Shown: in pieces, positions 23,659-34,685 of the stretch
Numbering within the stretch: position 1 is the first letter of the stretch
How the letters are laid out: each line of letters opens with the position of its first letter
Assembly (NCBI GenBank): GCA_022836615.1
Contig: MU405217.1
Coordinates: 393,771 to 457,770 of the forward strand
Direction of reading: 5' to 3'
Length of the DNA stretch: 64,000 bases
Source of the DNA: Annulohypoxylon bovei var. microspora
Taxonomy: Eukaryota; Ascomycota; Sordariomycetes; Xylariales; Hypoxylaceae
Notes under the pieces: model-generated
The model's database searches: none
Told to the model about the DNA's origin: nothing
Seen by the model: the letters and a program-made list of their open reading frames with translations, nothing else
Made by a program: the position numbers and the translations under genes

Positions 23659-24699
23659 ATGTCCGACCTTATAATCAAGCCCGGATCTTTCGTGCTCGTG
23701 ACGGGCGTGAACGGATTTATCGGTAGTCACATTGCGGACCAGATATTGCAACATGGCTATCGCGTTCGCGGTACTGTCCGCAGCGCTTCCAGGGATCAAT
23801 GGGTGAAAGAGCATTTCGAGAAGAAGTACGGTCCTGGAAATTTCGAATTGGTTGAAGTGCCTGATATGGTAGCGAGTGGAGCCTTCGACGATGCCGTCAA
23901 AGGGGTATCTGGTGTTGTGCATGTCGCGACACCCGTGATGGTAAGCCCTAACCCTCACGACGTGATACCTCTTGTTGTGGATAGCACGATACACCTCCTG
24001 GAGTCAGCTGCGAAGGAGCCGGGAATAAAAAGAGTCGTCCTGACCTCTTCTTGCGGGGCGTGTGTGTCTCTTGACGGAACCAAGGTCTTCACAATTGACT
24101 CGAACACATGGAACGAGGCCTCCATCGACGCAGCGTATGCGCCACCACCATATGAAGGCGTGGCACGCGTCGAAAAAGTCTATCACGCGAGCAAGACTAG
24201 ACAAGAGCAGGAGGCATGGAAGTGGGTGCGAGAGCACAGCCCATCCTTCATCCTCAACGCGATCGTACCCAACGCCAATTTAGGGCCTCCGATCGATGTA
24301 GCTCACCAGGGTTATCGGAGCACGATTAGCTGGATAAAGACCGCATACGAAAAGGGGGACAAGCTAAAACCAGCCGAAGATTTGCTCGGATTGTGTCCGC
24401 AGTACTATGTCGACGTCCGCGACAACGCCGCGCTGCACGTCGCCGCGCTAGTGTACCCCGATGTAAGAGGCGAGCGCCTGTTCGCCTTTTCTCGTCCTAT
24501 TAACTTGAACGACATCTTGAAGACCCTGAAGAAGGTTTACCCAGAGCGCAAGTTTGCCGAGGAGGAGCCTAACCCGGCAACGGAGAGGAGCACGGTTACC
24601 AATGAAAGAGCTGAGGAGCTTCTAAAGAGATTCATCGGGCACGGGTGGACGAGTTTCGAAGATAGTATCAGGGATACTGCCAAGGGATTGTCTGATTAG
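23659..24699 (+). CDS. Extended SDR: NAD(P)-dependent aldehyde/ketone reductase (GRE2/dihydroflavonol-reductase-like)
   Basis: 346 aa, intronless. Rossmann motif G16-x-x-G19-x-x-G22 in LVTGVNGFIGSHIADQIL, the NADPH-preferring Arg in RGTVRSASR, the VVHVATPV strand, catalytic Ser in VLTSSCGACVSL and the Tyr-Lys pair in KVYHASKTRQEQEAW. These define the extended short-chain dehydrogenase group that includes yeast GRE2 methylglyoxal reductase and plant dihydroflavonol reductase. Likely cytosolic. The frame is open upstream to 23560, but the ATG at 23659 (ACGATGTCC) places the Rossmann fold where it normally starts. Substrate unknown. A related but separate SDR-type gene lies 600 bases downstream. 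Confidence 0.88.
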   Translation: MSDLIIKPGSFVLVTGVNGFIGSHIADQILQHGYRVRGTVRSASRDQWVKEHFEKKYGPGNFELVEVPDMVASGAFDDAVKGVSGVVHVATPVMVSPNPHDVIPLVVDSTIHLLESAAKEPGIKRVVLTSSCGACVSLDGTKVFTIDSNTWNEASIDAAYAPPPYEGVARVEKVYHASKTRQEQEAWKWVREHSPSFILNAIVPNANLGPPIDVAHQGYRSTISWIKTAYEKGDKLKPAEDLLGLCPQYYVDVRDNAALHVAALVYPDVRGERLFAFSRPINLNDILKTLKKVYPERKFAEEEPNPATERSTVTNERAEELLKRFIGHGWTSFEDSIRDTAKGLSD

Positions 24700-25314
24700 A
24701 GATTATCTGGGCAGTATTACGCTTTTCTAGTTGGTTTGTAATTCGGGATCCTCAGACGGAGATCCTCAGACGGAGATTCTAAAAGCGCCGGAGAAGATAG
24801 TTCGCTAATCAGAGTTGAAGTATTATGCCTCACATGATTTCTAACCAGCTCTAGCTTTGTGATGCTTATGTGATGTTCGCTGACATTTAAGGATATGCGA
24901 GGGTAAACGATAGTGAAGTTTGTAGATTGAAAAGGGAGACGGCATAATACATACGGGTTAAAATATTCCCTGTTTACATAATACAGTCAGCATTGAAAAA
25001 GTAAAATGTATAGCGTGTGCGACCTCAAGAGTGGGGGCAGGGATGGGGAAGTAGGAGCGGGTGTCAAATAATATTGATGAATTGTTGGCCCGGATGGCGT
25101 AACCGAGCCATACTTCTCGGCATAACTACGTAATAGAGTATCGTACCTTCTAGACGTTTAATCATTGCTTAAGAAACTTAACTATAACTAGGTACCTACC
25201 TACTTCGCTGAATGAAGTGAAAGCACGGTTGCTAGAAACCTTCAGTCTTCAACTTTAAGAAACCACACACCTCCCTGATTACCTAATTACTCTTTAGTTT
25301 CGAAACTCACGAGA
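24700..25314. other. Intergenic region
   Basis: Contains a short tandem duplication at about 24747-24780 (a 17-base unit GATCCTCAGACGGA plus flank, twice) and a TAGGTACCTACC motif at 25188-25203. No gene seen. Confidence 0.5.
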
Positions 25315-26523
25315 ATGGTTCCCAAGATCTTCCTGTAAGTGGCAAATAGAAAATCTAAAAATAGTAGAGATGATATAGAAGCTAATTCATCGTAACAGCA
25401 CTGGCGCTACTGGTATGTACTTAGAACTAGCCCCCGGGGACAATAAAACGTCTCACGTATGTTCCTCTTACTGAGAGTTGGGAACAAATAGGCTACATCG
25501 GCGGTGATGCCCTCTACTCCCTAGTCAAGGCTCATCCAGACTACGAGTACACTCTTCTCGTGCGAAACGAGGAGCGGGGGAAGCCAGTCGCCGCCGCATA
25601 CCCCCAGGCCCGCATTGTGTATGGCACGCTGGATGACGTCGATATCATTGAGAAGGAAGCTGCCGCAGCAGACATCGTAGTCCGTACGTCACTCTAAAAA
25701 CAGTTCTCCTGAAAGGGAAGGGGGTAATAACTGACACTATCTAGATACGGCCGACTCGGCTGACAATGTCCCATCCGCGACTGCGATCACCAAGGGTCTC
25801 GCGGCGGGGCACACGGCGGAGAAGCCGGGGTACTACATCCATCTCTGCGGGACCGGTATCCTGACGTGGTACGATTCGGACAACAAGCGGTACGGGCAAG
25901 CACCTCTGCCGGACCAGAAGTACCACGACATCGACGACATCGATCGTATCCTCTCTTTGCCGGACACCGCGATCCACCGGGACGTCGATAAGATCGTGCT
26001 CGGCGCCAACTCCAACTCCGTTAAGATCCTAATCGTCGGGCCTCCCACCATCTACGGACAGGGCCGCGGGCCCGTGAACCAGCGCAGCATCCAGGTTCCC
26101 ATGCTAATCGAGTACACGATCAAGAACGGGTTCGCCCCGATCCAAGCGCCGGGCCTGACCGAGTGGGACAACGTGCACATCCACGACCTGGGCGACTTCT
26201 TCGTGCTGGCCGTGGACACGGCACTAGACCCTTCCAAGAACAGCAACCCCGAGATCTTCGGGCCCAAGGGATACTTCTTCCTGGAAAACGGCGTGCACCG
26301 GTGGGCCGACGTGTCCCGGGCGATCGCCCTTGAGACCTTTAGACAGAAGCTCATACCAGAGTCTATTGCCAAGGAAATTGATTACCCGAACTTTGGAACG
26401 AACTCGAAGAGCGTGGCTGCTAGAGCCAAGAAGTATCTCGGCTGGACGCCTAAGAGTCCGAGTTTGCCTGATGAGCTTCCCGCGGCTGTGACTTTCGAGG
26501 CGAAGAAACTGGGTAAACCTTAA
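25315..26523 (+). CDS. NAD-dependent epimerase/NmrA-like SDR protein with two micro-exons
   Basis: 334 aa in four exons: 25315-25334 (20 nt), 25399-25412 (14 nt), 25492-25683, 25745-26523. The first two tiny exons are needed to build the nucleotide-binding motif: MVPKIFL plus TGAT plus GYIGGDALYSL. This gives TGATGYIGG, the standard N-terminal glycine motif; without them the protein lacks a cofactor site. Further features are LLVRNEERGK, VVHTADSADN, YIHLCGTGIL, a conserved IVGPPTIYGQGRGPVNQRS and a C-terminal substrate-side region. The catalytic Tyr-x-x-x-Lys is not in the usual form. Similar fungal proteins are annotated as nucleoside-diphosphate-sugar epimerases; the actual reaction is unknown. 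Introns are 64, 79 and 61 nt. Confidence 0.82.
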
Positions 26524-26810
26524 GTTTGAGGCAAGGGAATGTTGCGCTGTCGATTGCTTGCGTCCTACGCGTTAGTAGCGTGTCTTAAAATGGCCTTCTG
26601 ATGACGGGTAAGGCACGAAGGTGTTAGGTTATATGCATGCATAGCACGATGCGTTCTTTAGCCCATTGGCCTGAATTTAATGCTCCAATTTATCATGAAC
26701 TGTATCCATTCTGTAGTCGTCATTCTCGTTTTAGTCGTTATGCCATCCAAACCATGTCCTATTTCCAAGTGATGCGTGTCTCATATCCTTTTCATATCCA
26801 TTGCTCATAA

Positions 26811-29650
26811 TCAAGGGTATTCGATGTCCAAGTAAATCTTGACTTCGACCTCGTTGCTCCAACCGGCTTCGAGACCCATTTCCTTCCATGCCGTTTCGAT
26901 GTCGATGTTTAATACGTGATCACTATCCGCATTAATTGCGACCGTGTGAGGGGGAATCGGCTGGCCCTGAATAGTGACCATGAAATCCCGCTCGATCGAC
27001 ATGTCGGGAAGACTCGAGATATATATCCCTTTAAGATCGGTTAGCGCCAGACTTACCTTTTATACATTCTAAAGGAATTAGACTTACCAAGAACCCCCAA
27101 AGCTTTAAGCCGCGTATCCAAGAACGCCTTACTAGTATGGAGTAGATCAAACTCATATGAAGTGATGGCGGCGGCCCCCGTCATTTTCCCGATGAGCCCC
27201 ATATTGGCGGTATAAACCTTACCGTTCGTCTCGCTATTGAATTGCGTTACCGGGAATGCCGTCAAGATATCGTAGCCTCGAACATCTAGCGACACCCCAA
27301 AATCGGCGGTTGGCCTATTGGGTTTCAGGGTAGGCGTGACGAGGCCGCTGCGATGTGCTCGTACAACGTACTCTAGCGACTGGTCAACACCCGGGAAGTT
27401 CGTAAGCGATATGATCTCTCTTAAGAATCGCTGAGAAATATTGAAGACGCCTAACATCGGGGTTCCTGTCTCGGCTCTTCCGTGGTAACTCCCGATTTTG
27501 AGGACGACGGGCTCGTCATAGCTCGTGTAGGGATCGATGCTCTTACCCAACACGCTAGGCCTGAATATGACGGTCTTCCCCCGGGGCGTCTTTCCTGTCA
27601 TCTGATTGATGAGGTCGATATTATGCTTTCCCGGGACATCGGTGATGTAGATCGGTCCCCCACTTAGACACCGTGCGGCAGCGTGGAAACCCGCAAATTC
27701 GTGGTCGGTCTGAAACATATCCCAATCCGGCAAGATGTTTAAATGTTGGGTAAGTAGGGTGTTGTGAGCATTGGCAAAAAGATGCCATGCGTGCGATTCT
27801 GGAATATCGGGATAGAAATCATCGGAGTTTCGCACAAGCATAGGTGGCCTGTTACGTGGAAGTTGCTGGTGGAATAGAAGTTGCGGCGCCTGCGACATGC
27901 ACGAGATAGCTTTGATACTGAAGTGTCTCAGAGCTGATATCATCCAGCTATCGAGGTATGTTTCAGTGAGCTCCCGGCGTAGTTTGGAAGATACCCAAGT
28001 ATCTACCATGTATTGTACGTCCGTCTTAACGCCGTCGATCCCACAGTCCGACAAGAACCTATAGAACTCATCGTAGAATTTGCCGACATCTTCTTTCGCG
28101 ATAACGGTCATGGGACCATTGAGATTAGAATCTTCTCGGTCAACTTGGACTGTTTTATACGTCTTTGCAAGACCACTATCGCTCGAGATCCCTCCCCAAT
28201 ATCCCAGCAGAGCGTGCCATACAGCTACGTGTTGAATGCTAGGGTGTGTTGAGCGGATGCGAGAAACTACATCTTTGAGTCCATTAGGAAATGCATTGGG
28301 CTCCGCCTCGAATCCCTTCCAGCCATATTGATATTGATCCTGGCCTTGGTAATCAATATCTTGCCAATTGTCGTCAATGATAAGGCTGCTAATGTTGATC
28401 TGATCTTTTGCTAACGCCTGAACAGCATTGATGATCTTCTCGTCCGTTAAGCGTTGGCCTAAAGCATTCCAGGTACCTATATATGTGTTAGATTGGATTC
28501 AAGACGAGAATTTAAGAGATTTCTCACAGTATCCCAATCCATCATACCAGTTTTCATACCATTCAGGCTTGACATCAAGACTCAGACTGGCAAGCTCGCC
28601 GGTGAATTCGTCCAGGGAGTCCGCAGTAGCGAAGACAACGGTTCGTGCGTGGTACATCACAGCTGCTATGGTACTTTCAAAATCATTCCCAACCGCAGCT
28701 AAAACTAAACCAGATGACTCGACATCGTCATCATTACGAATCTATAAATATAATATGAGACATTTATCATCGAATGAACTGCGTTGAGGGTTCATATTTT
28801 TACTTACATGCAATTTTACAGAGCCCGACTCTGAGCTACGAAGGAGGGTGGTCACATTATCAGGTCCGCTAACACCTAATAACACTAAGTGTTGTCCTTC
28901 ATCGCTCAAGAACGAGCACATAACAGCATCCTTGTCTAGACTGAACGGACCGCTACCATGTCTAGGACCAAGCCATGGAGAACCGTGTCGAACTAGAGCA
29001 AAATATCTACAGTCGGTCAGCTTCACGACCGCAATGGACATCAACAATAGCGGTGTGGATAATGTTGGCATTATGGCTTACCGCAAAGCGCCACCCCATG
29101 GAGTTCCAAGATCGACATCACTATAGGCAGAGTGGTCATCTTCAGCTGGACTAACGCTTGCTTTTATAGTCCAAAGTTGGGTATTGAGAGTTTGGCTCGT
29201 TGCCGTATTAACTCTCAACTCCGGGTTTAGCTCATGAATTATGTTTGAGAGACTGGTATCCATCGTGATGAGTGGATTTGCTGGGTTGACTAAGACCACC
29301 CCATCAGTTGAGTCTGATATCTCGCGACACCACTTCCAAGGTTGATTATGGGCATTGCGGAATTTGAGAGTGAAATTCATCAAAGATGAGACGGAGAAGG
29401 ATGCACTGAAGTATAATAGAGTTTCTGACTCCTTAACAGTCTGGAGTGATAGTAGAGAATGGCCAGTGGGGATGGGCTTCAGCAGCGTCTCCGTCCAATC
29501 ATCATCAGTTGAGGAATGCCAAACGGCAACCTCCCAAAGATCATCCGCAAGATCATTGTCTACTGCTAAGAGGGCAGTGAATTGAAAATCCTGGTCCTTG
29601 AGCTGAGTAACCTGGCCAAGAGGTGGAAAACTTGATATATTGACCTCCAT
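26811..29650 (-). CDS. Glycoside hydrolase family 36-type protein (raffinose synthase/Sip1-like)
   Basis: 862 aa, five exons on the minus strand: 29650-29082, 29006-28808, 28741-28528, 28476-27088, 27028-26811, with intron lengths 51-75 nt and matching phases. The N-terminal third is a beta-sandwich region (MEVNISSFPPLGQVT). The catalytic barrel contains YENWYDGLGYCTWNALGQ, SLIIDDNWQD, the nucleophile motif DGVKTDVQYM and the acid/base motif PDWDMFQTDH, followed by SGGPIYITDVPGKH. This is the raffinose-synthase/seed-imbibition branch of GH36. In plants it transfers or hydrolyses alpha-galactosyl groups; fungal homologues are probably intracellular alpha-galactosidases. No signal peptide is seen. 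Upstream in-frame codons to 29695 include no better start. It is divergent to the MPP-beta gene. Confidence 0.87.
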
Positions 29651-30242
29651 TTTGATGGTCGGAACGGCGGATTTGGAATATAAACCACCCTTCACCTCTG
29701 GACACGGATGTAGGGAAGCTCTTCCATTTTATTGGATAATAGAGATTTTTAGATAGTTCAAAGAACGACGGTCCTTTGGGCAAGAATAATAATTTTTTTA
29801 AGAATATAATAAGATATAATACGAATAGTTATATATTATAACTTAATAGCTGATGAAAGTGGTACGATGTAGGTGAAGTAAATTAAAGTGAAATTCAATA
29901 CGTAGGTAGGTATGTACCTAAGTATTCGTACCTAAAGAATTGAAGCCGAACTAGCCCCATAACCCAAAAAAGATGTTAGCCAATCAACGATTGATTATTT
30001 CATCATTAGAGATGCACAGCCATAAATCCATGACGCTAGCCGGAATTTAGCGGAGAGGCGGTTTGAAAAGTGTGTGGCTTGCGTCTGGGGTTCGGGGGTT
30101 CCCACCGACCGACCGCACGTCGACGCCTCAGGCCAATCCAAAATTTGAGCTTTCCAAGCCGAAACCGAACCATCTCAATATTCCACCATCAAACCGCTCA
30201 CTACCACTCCCCGTTAATTCACCCTCCCAACGCAACACCCTA
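29651..30242. other. Divergent promoter region, GH36 / MPP-beta
   Basis: About 590 bases shared upstream of both genes. It is very A+T-rich at 29785-29840 and has a TAGGTAGGTATGTACCTA inverted motif at 29902-29921. Nothing coding. Confidence 0.5.
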
Positions 30243-31920
30243 ATGGCGTCTAGGAGACTTACTCTCAGCCTCGCGCAGGGCATGCGCAGCCGTGCTGCCA
30301 ATTCTTTCGTACGACCATTGAGGAGAGGTTTCGCTACACCTGTGGCGTCTCCCATAGGCGCGAAGACCCAGACCACAACTTTGAAGAATGGTCTAACGGT
30401 ACACTTCAGACACCCAATTGGCTTGACCAATACTTGCCAAACCTAAGTCTAACGATATATAAATAGGTTGCGACCGAATACTCGCCATGGGCGCAGACCT
30501 CGACGGTGGGAGTTTGGATTGATGCTGGTTCGAGAGCCGAGACGGATGAGACGAGTGGCACCGCACATTTCCTAGAGCACCTGGCCTTCAAGGTATTTAT
30601 AGGAATCGACCTTGAAAAAACATTCAGTTTTCTTACGCTCTCTCTCTAGGGCACTCAAAAACGAACCCAACACCAACTAGAACTCGAGATCGAGAATATG
30701 GGTGGCCACCTCAACGCTTATACCTCGGTGCGTGAAATACGATAGATACGATTAACGATACCACAACTTTTAACTAACTCATAATTTAGCGTGAGAGCAC
30801 TGTATATTTCTCTAGAGCATTTAACTCCGATGTTCCTCAGTGCGTCGACATCCTTGCCGATATTCTTCAGAATTCCAAACTTGAGCCCTCTGCGATCGAA
30901 CGAGAGCGCGACGTCATTCTACGAGAATCAGAGGAAGTTGAGAAGCTGATGGACGAAGTTGTCTTTGACCACCTCCACGCCACTGCCTACTCACATCAAC
31001 CTCTAGGCCGCACTATCCTTGGTCCCCGGCAGAACATCCGTGACATCACCCGAACAGAGCTTGATAGCTACATCAAGACCAACTACACAGCCGACCGCAT
31101 GGTTCTTGTCGGTGCTGGTGGTATCCCCCACGACAAGCTTGTTGAACTCGCCGAGAAGAACTTCTCCAAACTCCCTACTACGTCACCACACAACGAGGCC
31201 TACGTCTTATCTAAGCGAAAGCCCAACTTCATCGGATCCGAGGTTCGAATCCGAGATGACACCATCCCTTCCGCCCACATCGCTCTTGCTGTCGAGGGTG
31301 TAAGCTGGGGTGATGAGGATTACTTCACTGCTTTAGTTACGCAGGCTATCGTCGGCAACTATGACAAGGCCCTAGGTAGCGCACCTCACCAAGGAAGCAA
31401 GCTGAGCTCATTCGTTCACAACAATGACCTTGCCAGCAGTTTTATGAGCTTCTCCACAAGCTACAGCGACACTGGGTAAGTTGAACTCGGATATTTCATG
31501 TTTTTAAAGGTCAATATTAATGAATTATATAGTCTATGGGGTATCTATCTAGTGAGCGACCAACTCACCCGTCTCGACGACCTAGTCCACTTCACCCTCC
31601 GAGAATGGTCCCGCCTTTCTAGCGACGTCACCGACTCCGAGGTTGAACGAGCAAAGGCGCAACTAAAGGCCGCCATCCTCCTCTCCCTTGACAGCACATC
31701 CGCCGTCGCCGAGGACATCGGCCGACAACTGGTCACGACAGGCCGCCGGATGAACCCGGGTGAGATTGAGCGCGTGATCGACCGCATCACGGAGAAGGAC
31801 GTGATGAACTTCGCCAACCGCAAGCTCTGGGACCAGGACGTGGCCATCAGCGCCGTTGGCAGCGTCGAGGGTCTGCTCGACTACCAACGCATCCGCAACG
31901 ACATGAGCCGAAACTTCTAG
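30243..31920 (+). CDS. Mitochondrial processing peptidase beta subunit
   Basis: 477 aa in five exons: 30243-30398, 30467-30592, 30650-30727, 30790-31475, 31533-31920. An M16 metallopeptidase. The inverted zinc motif H86-F-L-E89-H90 is intact in TAHFLEHLAFKGT, and the distal glutamate lies in the following helix (ELEIENMGGHLNAYTS). The first 35 residues are Arg/Ser-rich without acids, including RRGFATPV, a matrix presequence. With the alpha subunit it removes presequences from imported proteins; in Neurospora the same protein also serves as a core subunit of complex III. The C-terminal half has the conserved DTGLWGIYLVSD across the last intron. Start chosen at 30243 because the open frame upstream lacks presequence character. 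Confidence 0.93.
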
Positions 31921-33008
31921 GCGCGGGATACAACGACAAAACTTACACTACATTCAAGTGATTGGGAAAAGGCACGCCGCCGTGGTTGGCAGCTGCGGCT
32001 TTTTTAAAGGGGGGAGGACAAGGCACAAAGAAGAAACCCGGTCATAGAGTGTACCGATAACTGATAATCACACGCTTAGTTGTACCATACATAAAGATTT
32101 CTCTTTTTAAGTTTCGCCCTGAGAGTGGTCTTGTGATGTCTTAACAGTGTAACTTAGACTTGTATGCCCCTATGTGTCTTCAGTTGGGATGGCATAGCAT
32201 GCTAGATCCTAATGATGGGAGGTCAGTTTTATCATGGTCCTGATAGGTGTGCCTATTACTATAGCTCTCGCCTCATCTCAAATTTACCTCCTTTGCTTAA
32301 GGACAACATGAAGGTGATTCTTATCCATTCATTCAACTAAGGATCAAGTTGACAAACCTAGAATAGGAACATTAGTAGTCTTCTAAGATCAAGTCACTCG
32401 CATTAGATTGGGGAACCAATGGGAGAAATGAGTTCTTGCGATTATCTGGGGAAACTAAGTACAAAGTCTGAGCAAGCATATCCATCGCTATTATCCCCCC
32501 AATCATCATTGCGTCCTATGTCGTTTTTTTCGGGGGGGCCTTTTTTTCTTCTTTTTTTCTCGTACCAAGTCTGTGGTCAATCTGTTAACCGCGATCTAGC
32601 TATTCTTCGCGATAAAATCTCTGGTTAGGCACACACCGATATTCATGCGATGGGGGATTAATACCACCTATTATATATTTACAGCAGAGCATGATACCGA
32701 GGAAACGCGGGATAGAGTGCCTTTTCACTCAGGGATACAAGGTCAAACCCGGCGGGGTCCTGTTTGCCATTAACAAAACCTCCGCCTCAATAGATCCTCA
32801 CAATACCATGGTCACGGTCATTGGGCCGCAGCTTTGGGTTATTTGTACCTGTATTATATCCTAGAAGAAATGCCATTACTGCCGTCGCGGAATGTCTCTA
32901 TCACGTGGTATATGGATAGTACGTATAGAAAGTGGTATCGAATCGGAACATAACCCTCCACCCCCGAAAAAGAACGTTCGCAATCCCTAATAAAAGCCCG
33001 TCGCGCCA
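31921..33008. other. Convergent intergenic region
   Basis: About 1.1 kb between two 3' ends. There is a homopolymer-rich patch at 32520-32565 (T7, G7, T7 and T-rich runs). No supported gene. Confidence 0.5.
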
Positions 33009-34685
33009 TCACATTCCTTTTGAATCGATAAACTCGTACCCCTGCGAAGCCACGAAATGGTGAGCCAGATAAGTATACTCCGTATCCATCTCCTCCTGGA
33101 CCCTCCTCCAGAGGCCCCTCTTCAGCGTCCCGGACAACCAGTAATTCCCAGCAGCGTCCTTGCCCACGATCGGGAACGAGTTCCTCGTCGGGATCCCGTC
33201 GGCTAGGCCATTGGGCTGGATATACGACGGTCTGCCGATCTTGTTCGCGCGCCGGGCCGGGTCGATCCCGGGCCGCACCACCGCGGCCGAGAAGTCCGTC
33301 TCGAAGAACTTGGCCTTGCTCCAGTTCGACACCATGACGGGCGCCATCTTGGAGTCGCCGTACACCGCCGTCTTCCCCCTCTTGCCCGCCGACAGGTCCA
33401 CCGCCGCGCGCGCCTCGACCTGTTGCCGCGTGCCCTGCTCGGCGATAGACCGGCGCACGGCCGCCGCCGTATGTCCGAGAGGCTTAGTAAACAGATCGTG
33501 CATCGAGACGAACGCGTACACGCCGGCCACGGCGTTGCCCACGTACGCATGCGTCGGGGGCAGCAGATCCTTCGCAAGCACGGAGCGCATGCCGAACGCG
33601 TTCATGATGGAGACCTCCCTGTCCGTGCGCCTCAGCGGCAGCATGGCCAAGCGCGTGATCCAGCTAGACAAGACGTCGCCCTCGCTCACGAACGGCCTCG
33701 CCTTCTCGTCGCCGCCGCCGTAGCCGTCGTCGCTAAACGGCGGCTGCTGGGCGGCGAGGTACTCGAGCGCGCCGCGGTGCAGGCTGCGGACGTGGGGGGC
33801 GGGCACGCAGACCATACGAGTCTCCTCGCCGCGGGCCCAGAGCAGCGTGGTCCACAGGTACGAGACGGCGAAGACGAGGGCCTGGAGCGGGGACAGGCGG
33901 CGGTGGGCCAGCACGTACGGCTCCTCGGGGCGGGAGCCGAGCGGCGCGAGCGGGTCCCGCGCGACGCCGTGCAGCGGCTTGACGGCGCCGTCGCGGCCCT
34001 CGAGCACGGCCACCCACGCGTCGAGCAGCGCGCGCCGCCCCATCGCGTCCAGCAGCGTGTGCGGCCACGACAGCGACACCACCGTCGCGTCCGCGAACGA
34101 CACCACGTGCAGGCTCAGCTGCGGCAGGTCCGAGCGCAGGTAGTCGGCGAGCCGCCGCGGCGCCCCCCACCGCCGCAGCAGCGGCGCGTAGTCCTCGGGG
34201 TCGCTGAGCACCGTCGGCTTGGCCGTCGGCCGCGGCAGGCGGCTGCCCGTCGGGTGCCTGTGGATCTCGACGTCGTGGCCGACGTGCGAGTAGGTGAAGG
34301 CCGGCCGCTTCTCGTCGAAGACCTTCGGGATGTGATATTCCAGTCTGCCGTTGGTCTGCAAGTCATGCCTTAGTGTTAGTTTCAGTTCACTGGGGCCCAG
34401 ATCCCTGGACGATCGTCTATCTAGAAAGGGGAAGGGAGCGGGGCGTACGTTGAGCCTCAGCCTACCGCCTAGCTTGCGCCAGTCACGGCGGCTTAGGAGC
34501 TTCTCTAGGGATAGGCGTAGTTTGTCTGGGTCGAGCACGTCGTCGAACCGCATCGTGAACTCGACGATGACCTTCCTAGTGAGAGGCGTGTCATCGTAGC
34601 GGTGGAGTGGGATGACCGTGTCCGACGGTATCATCGGCGGCGGTCTCCTGTCCTCCTTCTTGTTGCTAGAGAGTAGGTTTCCCAT
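33009..34685 (-). CDS. BAHD-like acyltransferase (transferase family)
   Basis: 527 aa in two exons: 34685-34449 and 34355-33009. The 93-nt intron (GTACGC...CTAAC...TTGCAG) is a multiple of three and open throughout, so an uncorrected frame shows 31 extra residues between LGGRLRLN and TNGRLEYHIP. The acyl-transfer motif H-x-x-x-D is present as SWPHTLLDAMG at about residue 190. A later conserved segment reads APVMVSNWSKAKFFETDF, in the place of the DFGWG region of BAHD enzymes. Such fungal proteins use acyl-CoA to modify small hydroxylated molecules, and cluster with secondary metabolism in some genomes; here no partner genes are nearby. The N-terminus starts MGNLLSS, a plausible N-myristoylation context. 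Coding G+C is very high, which produces long false frames on the other strand. Confidence 0.8.
   Translation of the reverse strand: MGNLLSSNKKEDRRPPPMIPSDTVIPLHRYDDTPLTRKVIVEFTMRFDDVLDPDKLRLSLEKLLSRRDWRKLGGRLRLNVRPAPFPFLDRRSSRDLGPSELKLTLRHDLQTNGRLEYHIPKVFDEKRPAFTYSHVGHDVEIHRHPTGSRLPRPTAKPTVLSDPEDYAPLLRRWGAPRRLADYLRSDLPQLSLHVVSFADATVVSLSWPHTLLDAMGRRALLDAWVAVLEGRDGAVKPLHGVARDPLAPLGSRPEEPYVLAHRRLSPLQALVFAVSYLWTTLLWARGEETRMVCVPAPHVRSLHRGALEYLAAQQPPFSDDGYGGGDEKARPFVSEGDVLSSWITRLAMLPLRRTDREVSIMNAFGMRSVLAKDLLPPTHAYVGNAVAGVYAFVSMHDLFTKPLGHTAAAVRRSIAEQGTRQQVEARAAVDLSAGKRGKTAVYGDSKMAPVMVSNWSKAKFFETDFSAAVVRPGIDPARRANKIGRPSYIQPNGLADGIPTRNSFPIVGKDAAGNYWLSGTLKRGLWRRVQEEMDTEYTYLAHHFVASQGYEFIDSKGM

Noticed and set aside
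23659..29650. Two SDR genes plus the GH36 gene as a sugar-catabolism cluster
   Set aside because: Orientations differ, no transporter or regulator is included, and the SDR substrates are unknown; adjacency alone is not enough.
33423..34373. 316-codon open frame on the + strand over the acyltransferase gene
   Set aside because: Low-complexity Arg/His/Val sequence typical of the antisense of a very G+C-rich coding region; the minus strand carries the family motifs.
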